DNA of 64,000 bases from Ectothiorhodospira mobilis (GTDB lineage: Bacteria; Pseudomonadota; Gammaproteobacteria; Ectothiorhodospirales; Ectothiorhodospiraceae), in assembly GCF_016584115.1 (NCBI RefSeq), contig NZ_NRSK01000003.1:62001-126000 (forward strand), written 5' to 3'. Of this stretch, positions 7,995 to 16,349 are shown one piece after another (positions within the stretch are counted from its first letter, which is position 1; each line of letters starts with the position of its first letter). The notes beneath the pieces were generated by a model. It was not told the origin of the DNA. It was given only the letters and a program-made list of their open reading frames with translations, and searched no databases. Both the position numbers and the translations under genes were made by a program.

Positions 7995-8192
7995 CTATTG
8001 CACGGGGTAGGTGCCGGCGGAGCTGCCGCCCGTCACCGGCACCTCCGCGGCCGCCTGGATATGCTCCACCACCGCCGTGGCGATGGCCTCCGCCAGCTCC
8101 TGCGTGCGGGCGTATTGCCCGGTCGTAACAATGCCGTTCGCCTCCAGCTCCTGGAGGATCAGCCCTTCCAGCGTGCTCGCGGATAGCGCCAT
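7995..8192 (-). CDS. small unknown phage protein
   Basis: This 65-aa protein starts MALSASTLEGLILQELEANG. It is mostly helical, with the pattern AEAIATAVVEHIQAAAEVPV. The gene follows the spike gene directly (1 nt apart) and precedes another small ORF. Its place suggests a minor tail component or an assembly chaperone for the spike; nothing in the sequence defines this. Confidence 0.6.
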   Translation of the reverse strand: MALSASTLEGLILQELEANGIVTTGQYARTQELAEAIATAVVEHIQAAAEVPVTGGSSAGTYPVQ

Positions 8193-8193
8193 T

Positions 8194-8820
8194 TCACTTC
8201 CCCGCGGTCACCGTCGCCGACACGTCGCCGTGCGGGCTGCCGGTGAAGTGACAGATACTGGCGCCGGTCACCACGCCGGTTCCGCCGTTGAGGTGGATGC
8301 TCGGCGCATCCACCGTGGCCTCCCCGCCAGCCGTGGCCGCCAGGTCGCCGCCCACATCCACCGTGGCGCTCCCGCCCACAGAAACCGCGGCATCCCCATC
8401 GATGACCGCCTGCGCATCCCCGGGCAGGGTCACCGTGAGCTGGCTGGCGGCGCGGTCGTAGCGAAGCTCCGCCCCGTCGGCGAGCTGCACCACCCACACA
8501 TCCGCCGTATCCGCCGGGGCCGGCACCGCGTCCGAATACCCCGCCGGCAGCACCCAGGCCGCGGTCAGCTCGCCGGATGGCGCCACCATGACCACTTGCT
8601 CGCCCACCTCCGGCGCCCACCAATCCACATCGCCCCCGGCGCGACGGGTCAGCCAGGGCAGCCAGCCAGTAACCAGCTCGCCCACCCGCACCCGCACCCG
8701 GGCTTGTGGGTAGTCCGCCTCGGCGATCACGCCGGGGCGCACCACATTGCCCAGGCGGCGTTCCAGCTCGGCCACCCGGTAGGCCAGGGACTCCAGAATG
8801 GCCTCATCCATCGGCGTCAC
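8194..8820 (-). CDS. baseplate assembly protein V (central spike)
   Basis: This 208-aa protein has an OB-fold-like region at about residues 25-110 (VRPGVIAEADYPQARVRV ... WWAPEVGEQVVMVAPSG). It ends in a repetitive beta-helix of the spike type (VSVGGSATVDVGGDLAATAG, then APSIHLNGG). gpV trimers form the membrane-piercing needle under the tail tube. A second in-frame ATG nine bases on is also possible. The start overlaps the upstream gene by 17 nt. Confidence 0.9.
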   Translation of the reverse strand: MTPMDEAILESLAYRVAELERRLGNVVRPGVIAEADYPQARVRVRVGELVTGWLPWLTRRAGGDVDWWAPEVGEQVVMVAPSGELTAAWVLPAGYSDAVPAPADTADVWVVQLADGAELRYDRAASQLTVTLPGDAQAVIDGDAAVSVGGSATVDVGGDLAATAGGEATVDAPSIHLNGGTGVVTGASICHFTGSPHGDVSATVTAGK

Positions 8821-9277
8821 CCACCTTCGAGTAGTCCTCGGCAGACTGCGCGTCCCACCCGGCGTAAAGCTCGGTCAGGTCGCCGTAATCCGGTCCACCC
8901 CGCACCACATCCCCGGCCAACGCCAGGCGAATCTCCGTAATGGCCGCCCCCTCGTTCAGGCGCTCCCGCCACTCGGTGGGTACGGCCTGGCCGATGAAGG
9001 CCACTTCGCCCTCAGCCGGCTCCGCGTCCAGGGTCAGGCCATCCACCAGGCGGTCAGCAATGGCCACCCAGTCCATGGCGTCCGGGGTGTCCGCCCACAG
9101 CAGGGCCACCACCTCGCCCTCCACGGCCAGCACCCCGTTGGTATGCGCGCTGGGGCGCGACAGCGACAGCCGGTCCACCATGACCGTCACCTCGCGCCGG
9201 CCCCACACGTCGCCCAACAGCTCCGGGGCGACGGCCTCCAGGGCGCCGGCCACCCAGTTCGCCACCGCCTGCCTCAT
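8804..9277 (-). CDS. unknown phage protein, head-tail or tail-completion position
   Basis: This 157-aa protein starts MRQAVANWVAGALEAVAPELL. The mix of beta segments (EVTVMVDRLSLSR, GVLAVEGEVVALLWAD) and acidic stretches is compatible with a tail-terminator or completion protein, which normally lies before the V gene. No family-specific motif is visible, so this is positional inference. The start overlaps the coiled-coil gene by 4 nt. Confidence 0.6.
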   Translation of the reverse strand: MRQAVANWVAGALEAVAPELLGDVWGRREVTVMVDRLSLSRPSAHTNGVLAVEGEVVALLWADTPDAMDWVAIADRLVDGLTLDAEPAEGEVAFIGQAVPTEWRERLNEGAAITEIRLALAGDVVRGGPDYGDLTELYAGWDAQSAEDYSKVGDADG

Positions 9278-9564
9278 AGCCCGGCCCCCAGAAACCAGCC
9301 CAGGAAGGCCGCCAGGCCGGAGCTAGCCAGGCCCGCCATCCACGACATGACCCGGTGGCCCGTGCGATACTCATCCACGGCGTTCTCCGTCTTGGCCACG
9401 CGCCCCTCCAGGCGCTCCATGCGGTTGTCGATGCCGCCCATGCGCTCCTCCACGCGGACCATCCGCGACAACAGACCCCGAATCTGGGTCAGCTCCCGCT
9501 GCTGGGCCTCCAGACGCTCCTCGATCCGCCCCAGCCGTTCGATGCTCTCCTCACCCATTGTCAC
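9274..9564 (-). CDS. coiled-coil protein with C-terminal membrane segment (XhlA/holin-like)
   Basis: This 96-aa protein has a long coiled coil (about residues 6-65, RIEERLEAQQRELTQIRGLL) followed by one hydrophobic segment (about 73-94, MSWMAGLASSGLAAFLGWFL). The arrangement resembles XhlA-type haemolysin/holin accessory proteins. The lysis cassette with endolysin and three-TM holin lies elsewhere, on the other strand, so this could be a second lysis-related membrane protein or a structural anchor. An ATG 6 nt downstream is an alternative start. Confidence 0.6.
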   Translation of the reverse strand: MTMGEESIERLGRIEERLEAQQRELTQIRGLLSRMVRVEERMGGIDNRMERLEGRVAKTENAVDEYRTGHRVMSWMAGLASSGLAAFLGWFLGAGL

Positions 9565-9624
9565 CCCGTTTAACGCCGTTTAATCGCCGCTGTGTGAGCC
9601 GTTCATACGGTTTCCCCGGCCTGC

Positions 9625-10017
9625 CTACACGCTGGACAGAAAAGCGCCTGACAAAGGCGTCTCGTCCGCCGCCTCGATCAGCCGCCCCAATGCGGCCTCC
9701 GAGCGCGTCTCCAGGTCCTCCGCCAGGGAGCGGGCCTCCTCCGGCCCCAGGAACCGCCACTCCACGTTGCCCTCCAGCCGGCCCACCTTGGCCGCGCCGG
9801 TCAGGGCGAAGGTGTGAATGGTCGGCACCACCGACGCCGCCGCCCGCCACAGCACCGCGTCCACCCAGTCCTGGCGGCCGTCCGCCCCTTCGGCGGGCGG
9901 CTCCCCCGCCAGGCGCGGGCGCAAGGCCCGCTCGGCGGATGCGATATGGCGGGCCAGCAGGTCCTCCGGGACCTCCGCCGGCCAGCCCATCAGCGTGCGC
10001 AGCTCAGCGGGCGTCAT
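9625..10017 (-). CDS. head-tail joining protein (gp6-like family), putative
   Basis: This 130-aa protein starts MTPAELRTLMGWPAEVPEDLL. Its length, mostly helical build and position right after the major capsid gene fit head-completion/connector proteins of the gp6-like class. The start overlaps the capsid stop by 1 nt (TAATG). No catalytic motifs. The assignment rests on gene order. Confidence 0.55.
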   Translation of the reverse strand: MTPAELRTLMGWPAEVPEDLLARHIASAERALRPRLAGEPPAEGADGRQDWVDAVLWRAAASVVPTIHTFALTGAAKVGRLEGNVEWRFLGPEEARSLAEDLETRSEAALGRLIEAADETPLSGAFLSSV

Positions 10018-10937
10018 TACTGCGCCAGCACACAGGCCTGCTTCACCGCGATCTCGTAGTCGCAGGCGGTATCAAAGGTGTACCGCAGGGCGCGGGCGTC
10101 GTAGTCCCAGCGCTTCTGCCGCCAGATCTCGGTGGTCAGGCCGAACACCAGGTTCTTCGGCGGGGTCACCAGCACGGTGCCGGCCGGGATATAGGGCGAG
10201 GTGATGATCGGCGAGCCCAGGAAGCGCCGCAGGGGCGAATCCGCGGTCAGGGCCGTGCCGGTCACGTGCTGCCCCAGCTCGTAGGCGTAGGCATCCGCGT
10301 CGGCGGTGTTCATGAAGATGGCCGCGTTGGGGCGATACATCTCCGGCAGGGCATCGCGGGCCGTCTTCAGGCTGTCCTGCCAGCCATTAGTGCCCGGGTC
10401 GATGCTGGCCGTCTTGGTGTCGGCGCTGTCGGTGGCCACCTGAATCCAGCCCTTGTTCAGGGTCACCCAGCCGGTGGTGTCGGGGTTGGCGCTGTCGTAT
10501 TCGACGAAGGTGTCGTCGATGCCGTTGAACGCCAGGTCCTCCAGCTCCGCCTCCATGCGCGTGGCGAAGCCCGCCTCCACCTCGGAGACCAGCTCCTTGT
10601 TGTCGGCGTTGTCGCGCAGGTAATCGAGGCCGATTTGCGGGAAAAGCTGCACCGGCAGGGCGTGCAGGGTGGTGCCGTGCTCATTGGCGCCGATGCGCTG
10701 CGCATCGCTGGGCTCGGAGCCCTGCGGCACACGGGTGAGCGAGCGGTTGGCGATGTCCATCACCGCCACGTCCGCCTGGGTGCGGCGCATGCGGCGGGTG
10801 GTCACCTTCTCCATGAGCCCATTGCTGAACACCATGGAGATCAGGCGCTCCGCCTGCTGCGGCCGCAGCGCGCCGCCCGGATTCAGGTCCCCGGGGCCGA
10901 TCATGCCCTTGGCGATTTGTTCCAGTTCGTTAGCCAC
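10017..10937 (-). CDS. major capsid protein
   Basis: This 306-aa protein matches the transposable-phage major capsid type of the HK97 fold: a helical N-terminal arm (ELEQIAKGMIGPGDLNPGGALRPQQ), an E-loop-like region with NGLMEKVTTRRMRRTQADVAV, then a central core ending ALRYTFDTACDYEIAVKQACVLAQ. It follows the protease/scaffold gene by 12 nt, as in related phages. It forms the icosahedral head lattice after proteolytic maturation. Confidence 0.88.
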   Translation of the reverse strand: MANELEQIAKGMIGPGDLNPGGALRPQQAERLISMVFSNGLMEKVTTRRMRRTQADVAVMDIANRSLTRVPQGSEPSDAQRIGANEHGTTLHALPVQLFPQIGLDYLRDNADNKELVSEVEAGFATRMEAELEDLAFNGIDDTFVEYDSANPDTTGWVTLNKGWIQVATDSADTKTASIDPGTNGWQDSLKTARDALPEMYRPNAAIFMNTADADAYAYELGQHVTGTALTADSPLRRFLGSPIITSPYIPAGTVLVTPPKNLVFGLTTEIWRQKRWDYDARALRYTFDTACDYEIAVKQACVLAQ

Positions 10938-10949
10938 GGTCGCGTCTCC

Positions 10950-11741
10950 TTAGAGGAAGTTGCCGGTATCGTCGTCGCCGGCCCCGGGCTCGCCTTCACC
11001 GTCCCCGGCGGGCTCCGACTTCTTCATGGCCTCCACGTCCTGCTTCAGGGACTTGACCGTCTCGGTCAGATCGGAGACCGACTGCTGGAGATTTTCCCGC
11101 TCGGCCTTCTCGGCCTCCCGGTCGGACTTGGCCTGCTCGGCCCGGTCGCGTTCATCCAGGGTGGCCCGCACCTGGTCGGCCACCAGGGACTTCAGCCGCT
11201 CTTCATCCATTGCCTTCTCCTGCTCGGGTTTGCGGAACGTCTCGAAAAAGTTGCGGAGCACCCCCTTGCGCGGGGCGGGCTCGTCGCTCGTTCCGGCCGT
11301 CCCCGCCAGGGACAGCCCGGAAATGTCGCCGCGCTCGATGGCCGACCACAGCTCGCCATCCTCCACCTGAATCCCCACCGCCCACGCGCCTTCCAGCTCC
11401 GGGAAGTAGGCGTCGCCCGCGCGCACGATCCAGCTCTCCGCCACGTACGCACCCACCGGATCGAAGTCGTGCTCCCGGTCCACGGCGATGGTGCGGCCGG
11501 CGCGCATGAACGCATCCGCGGCGCGGCGGATGGTCTCCGCATCGGCCCAATCGCCTTGCGCGTCTTCCACGTCGGGGGCGTAGATGACGCCGAACAGCCG
11601 CTGCATGGCGGGCTCGGCCTTCAGGTGGGACAAAACAATGCCCGCGCCGCCGTCCTCGGCCTTGAGGACCAGGCCCTCGCCGTTGGCCGGGCGGCGCACC
11701 AGCGAAATCCAGCGGACGTTGAGATCGATTAGCTTTGCCAT
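10950..11741 (-). CDS. XkdF-type prohead protease with scaffold tail
   Basis: The preferred start is the ATG at 11741 (MAKLIDLNVRWISLVRRPAN), giving 263 aa; the longer frame starts with Arg/Pro residues unlike the family. The N-terminal half resembles the XkdF serine protease domain (FGVIYAPDVEDAQGDWADAE ... VAVDREHDFDP-like core, then GDISGLSLAG). From about residue 165 the protein becomes a charged coiled coil (ERLKSLVADQVRATLDERD onwards), typical of a scaffold fused to the protease. It is divergent from the portal gene. Confidence 0.82.
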   Translation of the reverse strand: MAKLIDLNVRWISLVRRPANGEGLVLKAEDGGAGIVLSHLKAEPAMQRLFGVIYAPDVEDAQGDWADAETIRRAADAFMRAGRTIAVDREHDFDPVGAYVAESWIVRAGDAYFPELEGAWAVGIQVEDGELWSAIERGDISGLSLAGTAGTSDEPAPRKGVLRNFFETFRKPEQEKAMDEERLKSLVADQVRATLDERDRAEQAKSDREAEKAERENLQQSVSDLTETVKSLKQDVEAMKKSEPAGDGEGEPGAGDDDTGNFL

Positions 11742-11855
11742 GCCGCAAAGCCTACGGCGGCCCGGCCGGGCCGTGGAGGGGGTCGGCACTACATGTAGTG
11801 GTAAGGCCGTATGGAGGACGCAAAAAGGCGGGTGCGCTCCGATACCCTACGGGGC

Positions 11856-13010
11856 ATGAGCGCACAAGTGATGAAATCGGTACACGGACTGGAGCTGGAT
11901 GGCCAGGCGGCCGCCGCCGATGAGCGGCCGTGGCCGGTGAGCCCGCACGCCCTGGCGCAGCTCTACCAAATGGACCCCACCCACGCCCGGGCCTGCCAGG
12001 TGAAGGCCGAAGGGGTGGCCGGCGGCGGCCTGGCCGGCGACGACGCCGAGGCCCTGGCGGACGTGCTGGCCACCGAGGACCTGGTGAGCATCGCCCTGGA
12101 CCTGGAGGTGTACGGCAACGCCTTCGTGGAGCGGGTGCGCGACCGCACCGGCAAGCTCACCGGCTTGCACCGGCTGCCCGCCTGGTCCATGGCGCGCAAG
12201 GCCGGCGGCGGCTACCGGCAGCGCCTGTGGCAGCAGACCCGCGAGAAGACCACCAACTTCAAGGAAAAGCAGATCGCCATGCTGCGGGCGCCCTGCCCGC
12301 TGGGCGGCCACTACAGCCTCCCCGGCTACCTGGCCGCCGAGGGCGTGGTCCAGCTCCTGCACGCCATCACCCGCTACAACCAGCGCTTCTTCGAGGCCGG
12401 CGCCGTCCCCGAGCACGTCATCACTCACTCCGGCCCGGAGATGAGCCGGGACCAGCAGGCCGCCATCCGCGACTTCTTCACCCGCGAGCTGCGTGGCGTG
12501 GAGAACAGCCGCAAGACCCTGTTCCTGTCCCTGCCCGAAGGCCAAGAGATCAACTTCCAGGCCGTCAGCCAGGACGGCGACGGCAAGTTCCTCGACCTCA
12601 TGAAGATGGCCCGGGACCTGCTACCCACCGCCCACGGCGTGCCCCCGCGCCTGCTGGGCATCGTCGCCTCCGGCCAGCTCGGCGGCTCCGGCGAGATGAC
12701 CGGCCAGATGCAGGCCTTCGAGACCTTCAGCCTCGCCCCGCGCCGCCGGCTGCTGAACAACTGGCTGCGCGACGTGGCCACCGAGCTGGGCGCGCGGCCG
12801 GACGAAGTGGCCCTCCAGGGCGTGGACCTCACCCCCGCCGGCGACAACCGCAGCGACCTGCCGGACCTGGTCTCCGCCGGGATCGTCTCCGTCGAGGAAG
12901 CCCGCGCCATGGCCGACCTCGAATCCCACGGCCTCACCAAGAGCGCCGGCGATGAGCCCGACGAGGCCTCCATGGCCGAGCGCCTGAGCCGAATCCTGGA
13001 GGAGCTGTAA
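11856..13010 (+). CDS. phage portal protein (PBSX/P2 Q-like)
   Basis: The protein of 384 aa starting MSAQVMKSVHGLELDGQ has the portal features of the PBSX family: the N-terminal segment PVSPHALAQLYQMDPTHARAC, LDLEVYGNAFVERVRDRTGKL, and RFFEAGAVPEHVITHSGPEMS. The dodecameric portal is the DNA entry channel at one head vertex. A longer frame begins 45 nt upstream, but that N-terminus (MEDAKRRVRSD) is not typical. It lies on the strand opposite the capsid block, followed 3 nt later by the terminase. Confidence 0.9.
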   Translation: MSAQVMKSVHGLELDGQAAAADERPWPVSPHALAQLYQMDPTHARACQVKAEGVAGGGLAGDDAEALADVLATEDLVSIALDLEVYGNAFVERVRDRTGKLTGLHRLPAWSMARKAGGGYRQRLWQQTREKTTNFKEKQIAMLRAPCPLGGHYSLPGYLAAEGVVQLLHAITRYNQRFFEAGAVPEHVITHSGPEMSRDQQAAIRDFFTRELRGVENSRKTLFLSLPEGQEINFQAVSQDGDGKFLDLMKMARDLLPTAHGVPPRLLGIVASGQLGGSGEMTGQMQAFETFSLAPRRRLLNNWLRDVATELGARPDEVALQGVDLTPAGDNRSDLPDLVSAGIVSVEEARAMADLESHGLTKSAGDEPDEASMAERLSRILEEL

Positions 13011-13013
13011 CGC

Positions 13014-14648
13014 ATGGCCCGCCCCAGCAAGTGGTCCGAGGCCGACCGCCGTCACGCCTATGAGCGCTACATCGCCGGCGACAACGCCGCCGAGATTGCC
13101 CGCGACCTCGGCGCCAGCGCCGCCACCGTGCGCAACTGGGTGCGCAAGGGCGACTGGAACACCGAGCGGGCGCGGCTGCGCCAATCCCCCGAGCACCTGG
13201 AAGCCGAGATCGCGCGCCTGTCCGCCAAGGCCGGCGAGGGCGAGCTGACCTACGCCCAGACCGTGCAGCTCTCCATGCTCCAGAAGACCCTGGACAAGAT
13301 GCGCAAGGCCAAGCCCCAGCCCAAGCCGCGGCCCATCGTCGCCCAGGCCATGCGCGAGGACCTGCTGGCCAAGGCCCTGTCCGACGACTACGGCCTGCTG
13401 CCGTACCAGAAAGAATTTCTCCAGGACGAATCCCGCTACCGCGTGGTGCTCAAGGCGCGGCAGATCGGCTTCACCTACCTCATCGGCCTGTCCGCCGTAC
13501 TCGGCATGGCCGCCGGCCGCGACCAGGTGATCGTCTCCGCCTCCGAGGACCAGGCCAAGCTGGTCATGGGCAACATCCTCCACCACGCCGAGCGCCTGGA
13601 GGTGCCCATCGAGGAGGGCAAGGACCGCGAAGTGCGCGTCGCCGGCGCCCGGGCCACGGCCCTGTCCACAAACTGGCGCACCGCCCAGGGCTACACCGGC
13701 GACGTGTGGTTCGACGAGTTCGCCTGGGCGCCGCGCCCCGACCGGCTATGGGGCGCCGTGACCCCGGCCATCACCCGCGTGGGCGGGCGCATCACCGTGT
13801 GCTCCACGCCGTTCACCCCCGGCTCCCTGTTCTGGAAGATCGCCGAGAACCACAAGGGCCAGTGGGAGCACTTCAGCCGCCACAAGATCACCATCCACGA
13901 CGCCGTGGCGCAGGGCATGCCCATGCCCGGCGGCATCGAGGAGCTGCGGCTCAACTTCGACGCCGCCACCTGGGCCCTGTTCTACGAGTGCCAGTGGGCC
14001 GAGGACGGCTCCAACCTGCTGCCGTGGTCCCTGCTGGAGACCATCGGCAGCCCCGAGGACCCCCTGGAAGAGCCCGGGGCCGGGAAATCCCGCACGCGCG
14101 TGGACCGCTTCGGCCGCCTGGCCCTGGGCGTGGACGTGGGCCGCGTCAACGACCGCACCGCCCTGGTGCTGGTGGGCGAGGAGTGCGACCCCGTCACCGG
14201 CGCCTTCACCGGCAAGCTGCGCGTCCTGCGCTGGCACGAGCTCGCCGGGCAGACCTTCGCCGCCCAGCGCGCCGAGATCGCCAACTGGGTGGCCAGCTAC
14301 CCCATCGAGCGCGTCGCCATCGACCGCACCGGCCTGGGCATGCAGCTCGCCGAAGAGCTGGCCGGGGACTTCCCCTCCCTGGTGGAGCCCCGCGCCTTCA
14401 CCGCCGCCCTCAAGGAGCGCCTGGCCCTGGGTGTGCTGCGCCTGGCGGAGAGCCACCACCTCGCCATCCCGCGCGACCCCGACTTCATGGCCCGGCTGCA
14501 CAGCGTCGAGCGCCAGGCCACCAACACCGGCATCCGCTTCGACGCCCCGCGCGACAGCCGCGGCCACGCCGACGCCTTCTGGGCCCTGGCCCTGGCCTGC
14601 GAGCGCAGCTTCCCCGAGACCCGGCGCGCCGCCGTGGAGGTGTGGTAA
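13014..14648 (+). CDS. terminase large subunit with N-terminal HTH
   Basis: This 544-aa protein starts with a helix-turn-helix at residues 22-51 (AEIARDLGASAATVRNWVRK) resembling small-terminase DNA binding. The ATPase has a Walker A-type LKARQIGFTYL near 146-156 and Walker B VWFDEF at 231-236. The nuclease region begins ALGVDVGRVNDRTALVL. It packages phage DNA into the prohead through the portal. The HTH fused to the large subunit suggests that one gene may do both terminase jobs; no separate small subunit is visible next to it. Confidence 0.92.
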   Translation: MARPSKWSEADRRHAYERYIAGDNAAEIARDLGASAATVRNWVRKGDWNTERARLRQSPEHLEAEIARLSAKAGEGELTYAQTVQLSMLQKTLDKMRKAKPQPKPRPIVAQAMREDLLAKALSDDYGLLPYQKEFLQDESRYRVVLKARQIGFTYLIGLSAVLGMAAGRDQVIVSASEDQAKLVMGNILHHAERLEVPIEEGKDREVRVAGARATALSTNWRTAQGYTGDVWFDEFAWAPRPDRLWGAVTPAITRVGGRITVCSTPFTPGSLFWKIAENHKGQWEHFSRHKITIHDAVAQGMPMPGGIEELRLNFDAATWALFYECQWAEDGSNLLPWSLLETIGSPEDPLEEPGAGKSRTRVDRFGRLALGVDVGRVNDRTALVLVGEECDPVTGAFTGKLRVLRWHELAGQTFAAQRAEIANWVASYPIERVAIDRTGLGMQLAEELAGDFPSLVEPRAFTAALKERLALGVLRLAESHHLAIPRDPDFMARLHSVERQATNTGIRFDAPRDSRGHADAFWALALACERSFPETRRAAVEVW

Positions 14649-15070
14649 TGATCGACCGCAACGCCATCGCCCTGTCGCTGGCCGAGCACCTGCGCGAGAT
14701 CGCCACCTGCCAGGGCAACATCCCCTTTCGCACCGGCGATCTGCGCAAATCCATCGTCGCCCAGCAGGGCGCCCTCGGCCGGGCCTGGGTCGGCTCCAAC
14801 CTGCCCTACGCCCGCGCCGTCCACGACGGCCGCCCGGCGGTCACCATCAAGCCCAAGAAGGGCAAGGCCCTTTCCTGGCAGGGCGCCGCCCACCCCGTGA
14901 AGAAGGTTCACCAGCCCCCGCGCAAGGGCAACCCCTTCCTGTCCCGCGCCGCCGAAGAGCTGGCCCGGGACGGCGTACCCGAGGGCATCCGCAATCGCGT
15001 CGGCGACGAGGTGGCCGACGCCATCGAGGCCGACCTCCGCCGCCAGGGCCTCACCGTTTCCCGGGGCTGA
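14648..15070 (+). CDS. HK97 gp10-like neck/tail-completion protein
   Basis: This 140-aa protein starts MIDRNAIALSLAEHLREI; its ATG overlaps the terminase stop (TAATG). The middle part (PFRTGDLRKSIVAQQGAL, then GSNLPYARAVHDG) is typical of the gp10-like family, which joins head and tail. The C-terminal part has a conserved PFLSRAAEEL helix. The assignment relies on this sequence pattern and on position. Confidence 0.75.
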   Translation: MIDRNAIALSLAEHLREIATCQGNIPFRTGDLRKSIVAQQGALGRAWVGSNLPYARAVHDGRPAVTIKPKKGKALSWQGAAHPVKKVHQPPRKGNPFLSRAAEELARDGVPEGIRNRVGDEVADAIEADLRRQGLTVSRG

Positions 15071-15108
15071 CCGGGATTATCTGAGACGTGCAACCAAGGA
15101 GAACCCCC

Positions 15109-15651
15109 ATGGCCACCAGCAAGAGCCAGACCAAAAAGGCCGACCAGGCCGACGACACCTCGCAGGGCGAGGACCGCTTCGCCACCTGCGTGGCGCAGAT
15201 CCTCGACGCCGAGGGCGGCTACGTGAACGACCCCCGCGACCCCGGCGGCGAGACCAACTTCGGCATCTCCAAGCGCGCCCACCCGGGCGTGGACATCGCC
15301 AACCTCACCCGCGACGGCGCCGCCGCGATCTACCGCCGCGACTACTGGGACGCCGTCTCCTGCGGCGAGCTGCCGGCGCCGGTGGACCACGTCGTCTTCG
15401 ACGCCGCCGTCAACCAGGGCACCACCGCCGCCGTGAAGACCCTCCAGTCCGCGCTGGGTGTGACCCCCGACGGCATCGTCGGCCCCAACACCCTCGGCGC
15501 CGTCGCCGAGCACGACCCCCACCCCCTCGCCGAGCGAGTGCTGGGCTACCGCGCCGTGCGCTACGCCCGCACCGACAACCCCGCATTCCTGCGCGGCTGG
15601 TTCAATCGCCTCTTCGAGCTGCACCGCCACATCCTGGAGGGCAAGGCATGA
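15109..15651 (+). CDS. endolysin, glycoside hydrolase family 108 with peptidoglycan-binding domain
   Basis: This 180-aa protein starts at the ATG behind AAGGAG (MATSKSQTKKADQADD). The GH108 core begins at about residue 22: ILDAEGGYVNDPRDPGGETNFGIS contains the catalytic Glu in EGGYVND. The C-terminal part (LQSALGVTPDGIVGPNTLGAV) is a peptidoglycan-binding repeat. GH108 enzymes cleave murein glycosidic bonds. No signal peptide is seen, so release should depend on the holin encoded next to it (ATGA overlap). Confidence 0.92.
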   Translation: MATSKSQTKKADQADDTSQGEDRFATCVAQILDAEGGYVNDPRDPGGETNFGISKRAHPGVDIANLTRDGAAAIYRRDYWDAVSCGELPAPVDHVVFDAAVNQGTTAAVKTLQSALGVTPDGIVGPNTLGAVAEHDPHPLAERVLGYRAVRYARTDNPAFLRGWFNRLFELHRHILEGKA

Positions 15652-16238
15652 ACTGGAGCGACCTCGGAAGCCAGATCGCCTCAGCCGGCGCCAAGATACT
15701 CGGGGAAGTGATCCCCGTGCCCGGCGCCGGCATGATCGCCGACCAGGTGGCCCAGGCCCTGGGCACGGAAAAGGACCCCGACGCCATCGCCCAGGCGCTC
15801 AAGTCCGACCCGGAAGCGGCCGCCAAGCTCAAGCAGATCGAGGCCCAGCACCAGCAGGAGCTGGAGCGCATCCGCGCCGAGGCCGCCGCCAGCCGCGACC
15901 AGCAGGTGACCGCGCGGCAGGCCGCCGTCAACGACACCATCCAGACCGGCTATCAGGCCGGCGTGCTGTGGCGCCGGGCGGTGGGTTGGTCCCTGGCCGT
16001 GGTGGTGCCGCTTATGGTCCTGGGAGTGCTCGCCCTGGCCGGCGCCGCCATCGCCCTGGAGCGCCCGGCGCTCATCGAGCACATCCCCGCGGTGGTCTCC
16101 GCGCTGGGACCGGTGTGGTACGTCTACATGGTCGTGCTGGGCGTAGCGGGCTATCAGGAAGGCAAGATGGGCCGGACGCTGGCCGGCGAGACGGAAGGCG
16201 GGATCACGAAGGCCATCAAGGCCATCAAGGGCGGCTAG
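15648..16238 (+). CDS. phage holin, three-transmembrane type
   Basis: This 196-aa protein has a soluble helical N-terminal half (coiled coil at about 65-95, AAAKLKQIEAQHQQELERI) followed by membrane segments at about 110-140 (VGWSLAVVVPLMVLGVLALA) and 150-175 (VVSALGPVWYVYMVVLGVAG). This matches the 3TM holin family. It would permeabilise the inner membrane at lysis. The start overlaps the endolysin stop by 4 nt, forming a lysis cassette. Confidence 0.82.
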   Translation: MNWSDLGSQIASAGAKILGEVIPVPGAGMIADQVAQALGTEKDPDAIAQALKSDPEAAAKLKQIEAQHQQELERIRAEAAASRDQQVTARQAAVNDTIQTGYQAGVLWRRAVGWSLAVVVPLMVLGVLALAGAAIALERPALIEHIPAVVSALGPVWYVYMVVLGVAGYQEGKMGRTLAGETEGGITKAIKAIKGG

Positions 16239-16267
16239 GCCGCCGGCAGGAAAGGGGAGGGCAAAGC

Positions 16268-16290
16268 GGGCCGCCTACACCAGGCGGCCC
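16268..16290. terminator. hairpin between convergent phage operons
   Basis: GGGCCGCCT, loop ACACC, AGGCGGCCC form a perfect 9-bp stem between the end of the holin gene and the 3' end of the minus-strand operon. There is no T run on either side, so it could be a weak or Rho-assisted bidirectional terminator rather than a classical intrinsic one. Confidence 0.5.
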
Positions 16291-16349
16291 GTAATCGTTC
16301 CGAGCACCTGCGCTGCGTACTGGTCAAAATGGTCGATGTTCCGGCTCAT
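16275..16349 (-). CDS. possible 24-aa leftover ORF
   Basis: A short frame MSRNIDHFDQYAAQVLG... of 24 residues starts at an ATG overlapping the stop of the acidic ORF upstream (ATGA). Its beginning resembles the first residues of small phage proteins with an N-ID-HF-x-x-YAA-x-LG pattern, but it ends abruptly in the hairpin. It may be the remnant of a truncated gene, or not translated at all. Confidence 0.25.
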   Translation of the reverse strand: MSRNIDHFDQYAAQVLGTITGRLV

